From: Mucilaginibacter gossypii
GTDB lineage: Bacteria > Bacteroidota > Bacteroidia > Sphingobacteriales > Sphingobacteriaceae
Assembly: GCF_900100945.1 (NCBI RefSeq)
Contig: NZ_FNCG01000015.1
Location: forward strand, 62,001-126,000
Length of the DNA stretch: 64,000 nucleotides
Direction of reading: 5' to 3'
Under the pieces are notes generated by a model. It saw nothing but the letters and a program-made list of their open reading frames with translations. It did not search any database and was not told where the DNA came from. The first letter of the stretch is position 1. Each line of letters begins with the position of its first letter. The position numbers and the translations under genes were made by a program. This document shows, in pieces, positions 16,758 to 24,506 of the stretch.

Positions 16758-19034
16758 ATGAAAAAGTTACTCCTCCTTGCATTTGCCTTTTTACCGGCAG
16801 CACTTTCGGCACAAGAAAAGATGTCGTCACCTGTCGATTTGATTAACCCACTCATGGGTACGCAATCAAAGCCATCCTTATCAAACGGTAATACTTACCC
16901 GGCAGTAGCCCTGCCATGGGGTATGAACTTCTGGACACCGCAAACCGGTAAAATGGGCGATGGGTGGCAGTACACTTATGATGCCGATAAGATCCTCGGT
17001 TTTAAACAAACCCATCAGCCATCGCCCTGGATGAATGATTATGGTATGTTTTCTGTTTTTCCGGAAACTGGTAAGTTAAAACTGGATGAAAAAGATCGCG
17101 CCAGCTGGTTCTCGCATAAACCTGAAACAGCGAAACCATACTATTACAGCGTTTACCTGGCCGATTATGATGTAACAACTGAAATAACGCCAACCGAACG
17201 CGCTGCCAGCTTCCAGTTCACTTTCCCTAAAAGCGAGAGTTCGCACATCGTGATCGACGCTTTTGACAAAGGCTCATACGTAAAGATCATTCCCGGTGAG
17301 CAAAAGATCATTGGCTACAGCACTAAAAACAGCGGTGCGGTACCTGCCAATTTCAAAAACTACTTTGTTATTTATGTAGATAAACCCTTTGCGCTGGCTT
17401 CGGCATGGCACGATTGGAAACAGGATGCCGGACAACTGGAATACACCGGCGACCATGCCGGCGCGGTAATCACCCTGAAAACTGCTAAAGGCGAAAAAGT
17501 TCATCTGAAAGTAGCTTCTTCATTCATCAGCATTGAACAAGCCGAACTTAACCTAAAGCGTGAGTTGGGTAACGACGATTTTGCAGCAACCTGCCAAAAA
17601 GCAAAAGATACCTGGAACAAAACGTTAAGTCGTTTAGATGTTGAAGGTGGTACTATAGATCAAACCCGTACTTTTTACAGCAGCCTTTACCGTATGCTGT
17701 TTTTCCCAAACAAGATGTATGAGGTTGATGCCAATGGGCAAAATATACACTACAGCCCATTCAACGGTAAAGTTGCGCCGGGTTACCTGTTTGCCGGTAC
17801 CGGTTTCTGGGATACCTTCAGGGCATTGTATCCTTTCCTGAACTTGGTTTACCCGTCTATCAACAAAGAAATGCAGGAAGGCCTTATCAATGATTATAAA
17901 GAAGGTGGCTGGTTGCCAGAGTGGTCGAGCCCGGGCTACGCTGATTGTATGATAGGTAACAACTCTGCATCGGTAGTTTCTGAAGCTTACCTGAAAGGCC
18001 TGCGCGGTTACGATATCGAGACTTTATACCAGGCCCTTAAACACGGTGCCAACAACGAAGGGCCTAATGCTACCGGTCGCCGGGGTGTGCAGTATTATAA
18101 CACTTTAGGCTATGTGCCATACAACGTAAAGATCAACGAAAATGCTGCCCGTACTCTTGAGTATGCTTATGACGATTTTGCTATTTACCAGTTGGGTAAG
18201 GCTTTGGGCAAGCCTAAAAAGGAAATTGAGATCTACAAAAAACGCAGCCAGAACTACCGCAATATTTTTGATCCGCAAACTAAACTGATGCGCGGTAAAA
18301 ACCAGGATGGTACTTTTGAAACGCCATTTAATCCGTTTAAATGGGGCGATGCCTTTACCGAAGGTAACAGCTGGCACTATAGCTGGGGCGTGTTCCACGA
18401 TATTCAGGGTTTAATAAACCTGATGGGTGGCAAGCAGCAATTTGCAGCCAAGCTGGATTCGGTGTTTGAAATGCCTCCGGTATTTGATGACAGCTACTAC
18501 GGTGGTGTGATCCATGAGATCCGTGAAATGCAGATTGCAGGTATGGGCCAATACGCTCACGGGAACCAGCCTATCCAGCATATGATCTACTTATATAATC
18601 ACGCAAACCAGCCTTGGAAAACTCAATACTGGGTTCGCGAAGCTATGAACAGGCTGTACAGGGCTACGCCGGATGGCTATTGCGGCGATGAGGATAATGG
18701 TCAAACCTCTGCATGGTACATTTTCTCGGCTATGGGCTTTTACCCGGTTACCCCGGCCAGCGACCAGTATGTTTTAGGTGCCCCGCTGTTTAAAAAAGTA
18801 ACTGTTAATTTAGAGAACGGCAAAACCATCACCATCAACGCGCCTAAAAACAGCGCGGATAATAGGTACGTAAATACACTTACTGTTGACGGTAAACCAT
18901 ATACCAACAACTGGTTAAGCCACAAAGGTTTGTTAAACGGTGCAGTGCTTGATTTTGATATGCAGGCCACTCCGAATAAAGACCGCGGTACCAAAGATGC
19001 CGATGTGCCTTATTCAATGAGTAACGAGAAGTAA
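16758..19034 (+). CDS. GH92 family alpha-mannosidase
   Basis: 758 residues with a signal peptide ending ALSAQ. GH92 signatures are complete: VDLINPLMGTQSKP and NGNTYPAVALPWGMNFWTPQ at the N-terminal beta domain, FWDTFRALYPFLNLVYP, GGWLPEWSSPGYADCMIGNN, YSWGVFHDIQGLINLMGG, HGNQPIQHMIYLYN and GYCGDEDNGQTSAWYIFSAM. The family consists of calcium-dependent inverting exo-alpha-mannosidases, most often alpha-1,2. The Glu of HEIREMQ and the Asp pair in GDEDNG fit the expected acid/base and calcium-linked positions. With SusC/SusD it indicates import and trimming of alpha-mannan or N-glycan fragments; linkage specificity cannot be read from sequence. Confidence 0.95.
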   Translation: MKKLLLLAFAFLPAALSAQEKMSSPVDLINPLMGTQSKPSLSNGNTYPAVALPWGMNFWTPQTGKMGDGWQYTYDADKILGFKQTHQPSPWMNDYGMFSVFPETGKLKLDEKDRASWFSHKPETAKPYYYSVYLADYDVTTEITPTERAASFQFTFPKSESSHIVIDAFDKGSYVKIIPGEQKIIGYSTKNSGAVPANFKNYFVIYVDKPFALASAWHDWKQDAGQLEYTGDHAGAVITLKTAKGEKVHLKVASSFISIEQAELNLKRELGNDDFAATCQKAKDTWNKTLSRLDVEGGTIDQTRTFYSSLYRMLFFPNKMYEVDANGQNIHYSPFNGKVAPGYLFAGTGFWDTFRALYPFLNLVYPSINKEMQEGLINDYKEGGWLPEWSSPGYADCMIGNNSASVVSEAYLKGLRGYDIETLYQALKHGANNEGPNATGRRGVQYYNTLGYVPYNVKINENAARTLEYAYDDFAIYQLGKALGKPKKEIEIYKKRSQNYRNIFDPQTKLMRGKNQDGTFETPFNPFKWGDAFTEGNSWHYSWGVFHDIQGLINLMGGKQQFAAKLDSVFEMPPVFDDSYYGGVIHEIREMQIAGMGQYAHGNQPIQHMIYLYNHANQPWKTQYWVREAMNRLYRATPDGYCGDEDNGQTSAWYIFSAMGFYPVTPASDQYVLGAPLFKKVTVNLENGKTITINAPKNSADNRYVNTLTVDGKPYTNNWLSHKGLLNGAVLDFDMQATPNKDRGTKDADVPYSMSNEK

Positions 19035-19071
19035 ACACCCCTCCCAACTCTCCCCAATGGGGAGGGCTTTT

Positions 19072-19147
19072 GTAGAGACGCATCACATGTGTCTCCCGCT
19101 ATGCAGATCAAACATGCATGACGGGAGATGCGGGTGATGCGTTTCTT
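19072..19147. repeat. Dispersed palindromic element, family B, degenerate copy
   Basis: GTAGAGACGCATCACATGTG starts the element, and TGATGCGTTTCTT closes it as an imperfect inverse, with CCCG/CGGG inside. It is a diverged relative of the elements at 23440-23513 and 54446-54541. Confidence 0.65.
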
Positions 19148-19205
19148 GTTTTAGATATTCTATACGAAAGCTTTTTTGCCTACATTTAGCAACCAGCACT
19201 AAACC

Positions 19206-19841
19206 ATGAAATATCTTTTTCTTTTCATATTTATCACAATTACCTCTATTGTTAAAGCGCAGGATTTTGCGGCGTTAAAGGCCGGACAATCAAAGGCAGA
19301 GCGGATTATATTCAATGATGAAGACGCGAAAGCGATGATGGCATTTTATGATCGCAGCGCCAACAAAACTCAAAATAAGCTTATTGCCTCTGTGCAGGCC
19401 AGCGCCAATAAACATATCCCTCCGGTATTATTTACTATGGCTATGGTTTTATTTGGGCAGGAAAAATATAGCGATGCCTGTTTTTGGTTTTATGTAGCGC
19501 AATTAAGATCAAGATACGATGTAAACCGCAGTGTAGATAAAACGGTATCGGCAGCCAATTGGAACGGCCCAATCGGGATGTCGATAAACCAATATGCCTT
19601 TGAGCATCTGGATACCTTAGAAAAGGTTGTTCCCCAGGTTGTAGCCTATGTAACTGCAAATGACGAATTATATGATCAGCGATGGATCAACGTTTTAACA
19701 GCACGTGATAAGGTAAAAGACGAAGACATAGATAAGTTAAGCGTTGATAAAAGCCTTTGGCCAGTTATCAAGAAAGAAACAATAGATTCTTATTATGCCG
19801 ATTTTAAAGAGGTTGTGAATAAAGCCAGGCAAAAGCAATAA
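19206..19841 (+). CDS. Secreted protein of unknown function, 211 residues
   Basis: The product begins MKYLFLFIFITITSIVKAQ, a signal peptide with the common Bacteroidota AQ-D cleavage site, and is mostly helical. Segments such as HIPPVLFTMAMVLFGQEKYS and CFWFYVAQLRSRYDVNR suggest a Sel1- or TPR-like helical arrangement, but no family is recognised. A region near NWNGPIGMSINQYAF might be a conserved core. It has no obvious operon partner: 171 nt separate it from the GH92 gene, including a family B element, and 86 nt from the next gene. Confidence 0.6.
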   Translation: MKYLFLFIFITITSIVKAQDFAALKAGQSKAERIIFNDEDAKAMMAFYDRSANKTQNKLIASVQASANKHIPPVLFTMAMVLFGQEKYSDACFWFYVAQLRSRYDVNRSVDKTVSAANWNGPIGMSINQYAFEHLDTLEKVVPQVVAYVTANDELYDQRWINVLTARDKVKDEDIDKLSVDKSLWPVIKKETIDSYYADFKEVVNKARQKQ

Positions 19842-19927
19842 AGAATATGGTTTTAAGCAGCTATTTAGGGTTTGTTTACGTTTAATTGGTGAATTTACTT
19901 TTATCTTTTTTGTAACTTGCCTTATCA

Positions 19928-20485
19928 ATGAAAGGGCAAAAAACACATCATTCAGTACTACTCATATGTCTTTTGGTACTGCCTGCGATATTAGCTTTTT
20001 CCTTACACCCTTCCGGCAAATACAACCTCGATTTTTTCACTACCCATAACCAATTTTACCTGTGCGATTCGGCCTTTACCGGTACCACAGGTGATACAAC
20101 TTTTTGGAACAGCGACGCCCAAAATGCGCGCTTAGGAACTACCGAAGATATCATCGGCATAAAAACAGCCAGTTATGGCCATATACGGGCCGAACTTAAT
20201 GTGCTCAACACAGCCGACGCCGAGAAAGATTTCAGCAAATACGACCATGTTGTAGAAGGAAGTGTAAAACTAAATTCGGGCATTATGGAGATCCTGAATT
20301 TTCCGGATACAAAAATTATCTTAAAAGCCATTGTTACCCCGGCAAGATATCGCGTGCGCATTTATTCGTATGCTGTAAAAAACGTGAATCCCGATGAGGA
20401 CGAAGGTACCGACCATTATAAGATCACCCTTTGGCCCGGAGAAGGTAGGGAAAGGAAAGTATTGAAAGCCTACAGGGCGGACTAA
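19928..20485 (+). CDS. Secreted protein of unknown function, 185 residues
   Basis: A hydrophobic N-terminus (SVLLICLLVLPAILAFSLHP) gives a signal peptide or anchor. The rest is predominantly beta: HNQFYLCDSAFTGTTGDT, SVKLNSGIMEILNFPDTKI, VTPARYRVRIYSYAVKNV, YKITLWPGEGRERKVLKAYR. The alternating pattern resembles a compact extracellular beta domain; a competence-inhibitor-like fold is possible but I cannot support it. It follows the 211-residue secreted protein in the same direction and converges on the prohibitin-like gene 41 nt downstream. Confidence 0.6.
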   Translation: MKGQKTHHSVLLICLLVLPAILAFSLHPSGKYNLDFFTTHNQFYLCDSAFTGTTGDTTFWNSDAQNARLGTTEDIIGIKTASYGHIRAELNVLNTADAEKDFSKYDHVVEGSVKLNSGIMEILNFPDTKIILKAIVTPARYRVRIYSYAVKNVNPDEDEGTDHYKITLWPGEGRERKVLKAYRAD

Positions 20486-20526
20486 TCCATTTATGCCCGC
20501 CCAAAACAAGGTACATTAATCACGCA

Positions 20527-21435
20527 CTATTTATCGCTGATCATTATCGGGTTGCCTCCCTTTCCGCCGCCAATAATAATCACCTTGGCATTGGGCGATA
20601 GCGCTATTTCCTTTTGTGCTTTTATGGCTTCATATTGAAGTTGCTTATCCGATAACCCGGTTGAAAGGATACGCTGATAATCGGCAATACCCTGCGCTTC
20701 CACCCGCTTACGTTCGGCTTCCTGGCGTTCCTTTTGCAATACGAACTCCATCTTCTGGGCGTCCTGCTCGGCGTTGATCTTTGATTCGATGCTGGCCCGT
20801 ACCGAGGCAGGCAGGGTGATGTTGCGCACCAGAATTTGTTGCAGCTCCAGTCCGCGTTTTTCAAAACTGGCGGTAATGTAACGGTTTATTTTATCCTGAA
20901 ACTCCTGCCGCTTGGTCGAATACAGATCGACAGCAGCATAAGCAACCGCGTTATCACGGATGGCCGTGCGCGAAACCGGGCGAACGATCTTATCCACATA
21001 GTTTTCGCCAATATTCTGCATGATATAAGGAGCCCTGTCGGGTTTTACTTTATACAGCACCGAAAGATCAATAGTAACCTCCAACCCGTCTGATGAAAGT
21101 ACGCGGATAGCGTCATCACCTTCCTTTTGGCCTTCGTTGTTTACCGCGCTCATGGTATAGGTTTGGGTCTGTACATCAAAAGTGGTGATCTCTACAACAG
21201 GGTTTATAATGTGTAAGCCGCTTTCAAGCACCTGGTCCTGCACCTTGCCAAAAAGGGTTTGAACCCCTACCTTGCCCGGCTCAATAACTTTAAAAATATT
21301 GAGTAATAAGCCAAGTACAACCATGGCTATACCTACCGCGGTTACCACTCCATTAAAGCGGCCGGCCGGTTCGGGTGAACGTTTGAGTACTATACCCACA
21401 ATGAGTACAATAACTCCTAATACTGCTATAAACAT
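20527..21435 (-). CDS. Prohibitin / SPFH (band 7) domain protein
   Basis: 302 residues. Two N-terminal hydrophobic segments (MFIAVLGVIVLIVGIVL, GVVTAVGIAMVVLGLLLNIF) precede the SPFH domain from about residue 50: VIEPGKVGVQTLFGKVQDQV, LHIINPVVEITTFDVQTQTY, YVDKIVRPVSRTAIRDNAVA, and a coiled-coil tail rich in Glu, Arg and Gln (MEFVLQKERQEAERKRVEAQ). The Gly-rich C-terminus ends KVIIIGGGKGGNPIMISDK. Bacterial homologues form large membrane rings that scaffold microdomains or hold proteases such as FtsH. A short gap and a shared terminator separate it from the rhodanese gene pair. Confidence 0.88.
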   Translation of the reverse strand: MFIAVLGVIVLIVGIVLKRSPEPAGRFNGVVTAVGIAMVVLGLLLNIFKVIEPGKVGVQTLFGKVQDQVLESGLHIINPVVEITTFDVQTQTYTMSAVNNEGQKEGDDAIRVLSSDGLEVTIDLSVLYKVKPDRAPYIMQNIGENYVDKIVRPVSRTAIRDNAVAYAAVDLYSTKRQEFQDKINRYITASFEKRGLELQQILVRNITLPASVRASIESKINAEQDAQKMEFVLQKERQEAERKRVEAQGIADYQRILSTGLSDKQLQYEAIKAQKEIALSPNAKVIIIGGGKGGNPIMISDK

Positions 21436-21600
21436 GCAATGAAGTTAAGCTTTTTTTACATGTTGCAAGCCTATTATAAAAGAATGATTTTTAGTGGGAT
21501 TACGGCTGTAAAATGCGGGGCTCTCTGGTTTAGCGTGATCTGCATGAGTTATCCGCTGCTTACTACTACTGCTCAAAACTTGCACCAGAGAAATGAAAAG

Positions 21601-21635
21601 AAGACTTACGAGGTTTTAAAAACTTCGTAAGTCTT
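21601..21635 (-). terminator. Intrinsic terminator for the rhodanese gene pair
   Basis: AAGACTTACGA (21601-21611) and TCGTAAGTCTT (21625-21635) are exact inverse repeats lying just downstream of the small membrane protein gene on the minus strand. Confidence 0.7.
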
Positions 21636-21654
21636 TAGCATAATTAACAATGGG

Positions 21655-21870
21655 TCATTTTGCCCCTTTGCCTTTTTTATTTTGCGGGGCTTGCTGGGTC
21701 TCTTTAACCTCTTTCAAAAGCCTCAGCTTCATGAAAATCACAACTACGCCAACAACCATGGCACCAGCCATGATCAGGTAGTTTTTTTCGGTGAACATTT
21801 TATAAGCTACAATAAAGCACAAAGCTACACCCATGGTGTAAAGCACATTGAGCACCAGTTTAAAGCCCAT
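21655..21870 (-). CDS. Small two-span membrane protein, 71 residues
   Basis: Residues 1-22 (MGFKLVLNVLYTMGVALCFI) and about 31-48 (LIMAGAMVVGVVVIFMKLRL) are hydrophobic, and the rest is a Lys/Gln-rich cytoplasmic tail (KEVKETQQAPQNKKGKGAK). The Leu-rich LRLLKEVKE link recalls small proteins often annotated as uncharacterised in Sphingobacteriaceae. It starts two bases after the rhodanese stop codon, so the two genes are co-translated; that adjacency is the only hint at function. Confidence 0.75.
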   Translation of the reverse strand: MGFKLVLNVLYTMGVALCFIVAYKMFTEKNYLIMAGAMVVGVVVIFMKLRLLKEVKETQQAPQNKKGKGAK

Positions 21871-21872
21871 TA

Positions 21873-22187
21873 TTAGTATACGTTTAATTCAGGGTCAATT
21901 TCGGCCTGCCATGCAAGGATCCCTCCTCTTAGGTTTGACAGATTGGTAAAACCCTGCTGCTCCAGTTGCATAATAGCAGCCGCGCTGCGTTTACCGCTGC
22001 GGCACATTACTACTACCGGCTTGTCTTTACTTATCTTTTCCGATTCTATCAGCACGCCGCCAAGCGGTATAAGCTGCCCGCCAAGGTTTGAAGTTTCGTA
22101 TTCAAAATCTTCCCTAACATCAATCAGTTGAAAATCTTCGCCTTTGTCAATTTTCTCTTTTAGTTCTTGTACGGTTATCTCGTTCAT
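21873..22187 (-). CDS. Rhodanese-like domain protein
   Basis: 104 residues, a single rhodanese domain without signal peptide. Motifs are FQLIDVREDFEYETSNLGGQ (the DVRE strand-turn), LGGVLIESEKISKDKPVVVM, and CRSGKRSAAAIMQLEQQGF, in which the Cys heads the six-residue active-site loop. The closing LRGGILAWQAEIDP is the usual ending. Such proteins carry a persulfide for sulfur transfer, for example in thiolation or cyanide detoxification. A TACCTTTG element at 22207-22214 on the same strand may serve as its promoter. It is the first gene of a two-gene unit. Confidence 0.92.
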   Translation of the reverse strand: MNEITVQELKEKIDKGEDFQLIDVREDFEYETSNLGGQLIPLGGVLIESEKISKDKPVVVMCRSGKRSAAAIMQLEQQGFTNLSNLRGGILAWQAEIDPELNVY

Positions 22188-22303
22188 GTTAAATGTAATT
22201 ATAATTCAAAGGTAGTTTTTTTCTTAATCAAATATTTAGGCTTGTTATTTGTAACAATCAAAGTATATGAGCGTTTCATATATGTTTACACAATAATTAC
22301 TTA

Positions 22304-23422
22304 ATGAAAAAAGTTACACGCTTTTTCTGGTTCTGTTCAGGAGCACATATCGATACCTTAAAAAAGTACCCAATTGAGCATAATAAGTATGTTGGTATTG
22401 GGGCAACTATATTTTTCACGGCAACGTTCGCCGCATTATCCGGCGGTTATGCCATGTACTTTGTTTTTAATGGCGATGCCTTTGCTGTAGGTTTTGCTAT
22501 ACTATTTGGTTTACTGTGGGGAACGGCCATTTTTAATATGGACCGTTACATCGTATCCAGCATTAATAAAGAAGGTACAACCAATCAGCAGATATTGCAG
22601 GCATCGCCGCGTATTTTGCTGGCTATCATGATTGGTATTGTGATATCGCGCCCACTTGAACTCAAGATTTTTGATAAAGAAATTCGCCAGAAACTAAAAA
22701 CCGCCTATTTAAAGGGGCAACGCAGTAAAATTGATACCCTCGAAAAAACCTACATGCAGAAGTATGCCATGGAACTGGGTAAAAACACCGATTTGAAAAA
22801 GGAGAAAGATTCATTGGAGCGGGATATTAACCGCTCACGTTATCAGCTTAACCAGGAAGTTTTCGGTGATAAAACCAACCAAACATCGGGCATTACCGGT
22901 TATGGCACTTATGCAAAGCAAAAGCAGGCCATACTGGAAGAAAAGGAAGCCCGGCTTAAATCCGTTACTGATAATTTAGGGCAGATGGACCAATACCTGA
23001 GTGCCCGTAAAGATTATGAGGGACTGAACAGCACCCGTTTGTTTACAGAGCATCAACTGGACAGCCTGGCCAGCATAGCCGGCTTCTCCGACCGTAACTG
23101 GGCATTAGGCCAGCTCACCTACACTGAAAACGGCAAGCGCGACCTCGATACCTATCTCGCTATTTCGTTTATCGGCTACCTGTTCATTTTGTTTGAATGT
23201 TTGCCGGTATTTGTAAAGCTGATGTCGCCCAAAGGGCCTTATGATACGGCTATCGCCAAAACAGCCGAAGCCAATATCCACCTTGCCGAACGGGATAAGG
23301 AACGAGATATAGCGGTTACGGATAATATTTACGACCACAACCTGGATACGGATATCGAGCGGCGAAAAAAGATCATTACCTCGCAATCTGATTATGATTT
23401 TGAGCGGCATAGTTACGAGTAA
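22304..23422 (+). CDS. DUF4407 membrane protein
   Basis: 372 residues. Four hydrophobic spans are visible, two near the start (IGATIFFTATFAALSGGYAM, AFAVGFAILFGLLWGTAIFN), one near residue 100 (PRILLAIMIGIVISRPLELK) and one near residue 290 (YLAISFIGYLFILFECLPVF). Between the third and fourth lies a long coiled coil (roughly 120-245; KKEKDSLERDINRSRYQLNQ, EEKEARLKSVTDNLGQMDQY). The FNMDRYIVSSINK motif after the second span is typical of DUF4407. The family occurs in many Bacteroidota, Actinobacteria and cyanobacteria; the molecular role is unknown. Confidence 0.9.
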   Translation: MKKVTRFFWFCSGAHIDTLKKYPIEHNKYVGIGATIFFTATFAALSGGYAMYFVFNGDAFAVGFAILFGLLWGTAIFNMDRYIVSSINKEGTTNQQILQASPRILLAIMIGIVISRPLELKIFDKEIRQKLKTAYLKGQRSKIDTLEKTYMQKYAMELGKNTDLKKEKDSLERDINRSRYQLNQEVFGDKTNQTSGITGYGTYAKQKQAILEEKEARLKSVTDNLGQMDQYLSARKDYEGLNSTRLFTEHQLDSLASIAGFSDRNWALGQLTYTENGKRDLDTYLAISFIGYLFILFECLPVFVKLMSPKGPYDTAIAKTAEANIHLAERDKERDIAVTDNIYDHNLDTDIERRKKIITSQSDYDFERHSYE

Positions 23423-23439
23423 AACCCTGCATTTTTCCC

Positions 23440-23513
23440 GTAGAGACGCATAATTGCGTCTCCCAACTATGCAGGGCCGATTTATGGGCGAAGACGCAAT
23501 TATGCGTCTCTAC
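23440..23513. repeat. Dispersed palindromic element, family B, copy 2
   Basis: GTAGAGACGCATAATTGCGT at the left end is matched by GACGCAATTATGCGTCTCTA at the right end, each arm itself nearly palindromic. The 74-bp unit lies between the DUF4407 and glycosylase genes. Confidence 0.85.
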
Positions 23514-23573
23514 AGTGGAATATTTTGCAATTACCAACCCAATCTCCCATCTTGCAAAACATAATATCAACCT

Positions 23574-24236
23574 ATGTTTGAGCAATTTTCACATTCAAAC
23601 TATCATTCCATTTGTGATCATCTTGCAGCTAATGATCCTGATCTGGCCCTGATTATAAAAAACCATGGTCATCCGCCTTTATGGTCAAGGCCCAATAGTT
23701 TTGAAACACTGGTGCATATTATCTTAGAGCAGCAGGTATCACTGGCTTCAGCACTATCTGCCTTAAATAAATTGCGCGAGCGGGTACAGCAAATTACCCC
23801 TGCACGGGTACTACTGCTTACCGATGAAGAATTCAGGGCATGTTATGTAAGTCGCCAAAAAAACATCTATATAAAATACCTTGCCGAAGCCATTGTAAGC
23901 GGGCAGATCAACCTTGCCGAAATGGAACAAATGCCTGATGATATTATCCGTACCAAACTAACCGCCCTCAAAGGCATTGGCAACTGGACTGTTGATGTTT
24001 ACCTGATGTTTGTATTACAGCACACCGATGTTTTCCCTATCGGGGATCTGGCCGCAGTGAATGCCCTTAAACGGGTAAAAAATCTGCCAAAAGATATTAC
24101 CAAAGAAGAATTGTTAGCGGTGACCGAACAATGGAAACCATACCGAACGGTAGCGGCGATGATTTTGTGGCATTATTATCTGAGCCAAAGAGTACCGGCC
24201 CCACCCAAACCCTCTAAGCAAGGCGTTAAAAAATAA
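23574..24236 (+). CDS. DNA-3-methyladenine glycosylase 2 (AlkA-like, HhH-GPD)
   Basis: 220 residues, cytoplasmic. The HhH-GPD core spans about 40-195: ETLVHIILEQQVSLASALSA, then the helix-hairpin-helix LTALKGIGNWTVDVYLMFVL, and DVFPIGDLAAVNALKR, where the Asp of PIGD is the expected catalytic residue. The enzyme excises 3-methyladenine and other alkylated bases in base excision repair. It lacks the N-terminal beta domain of E. coli AlkA, as many short homologues do. Monocistronic; the family B repeat lies before it. Confidence 0.88.
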   Translation: MFEQFSHSNYHSICDHLAANDPDLALIIKNHGHPPLWSRPNSFETLVHIILEQQVSLASALSALNKLRERVQQITPARVLLLTDEEFRACYVSRQKNIYIKYLAEAIVSGQINLAEMEQMPDDIIRTKLTALKGIGNWTVDVYLMFVLQHTDVFPIGDLAAVNALKRVKNLPKDITKEELLAVTEQWKPYRTVAAMILWHYYLSQRVPAPPKPSKQGVKK

Positions 24237-24444
24237 AGATCTTCGGAGGCTTAAATTTAATAACACCTCCCATAAGCTGAATATCTTTATCAGATCCTTC
24301 GCGCAACCCCTCCATTTTATTAAACAATTGATATTCAGACTATTATACTGAAACATTCAAAATTGTGTTAACCCTGTTAACCCCTGTTGGTGCTGTCCAT
24401 GGTAGGTGTTATTACACTTTAACCTACAAAAGTATATAAACAAA

Positions 24445-24470
24445 AAATGCGCTGGCTTCGCCAACGCATT
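24445..24470 (-). terminator. Terminator of the cyanophycin synthetase gene
   Basis: AATGCG / CGCATT flank a TGGC-TTC-GCCA inner stem. On the minus strand the hairpin lies about 40 nt after the cphA stop and is followed by a T run. Confidence 0.75.
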
Positions 24471-24506
24471 CAAAATATGCTCATCAAAAGCCCCACTTTA
24501 GGGCTG

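Noticed and set aside
21439..21630. 63-codon plus-strand frame between the prohibitin and rhodanese genes
   Set aside because: Starts three bases from the divergent gene and runs through a terminator stem; hydrophobic but without conserved features.
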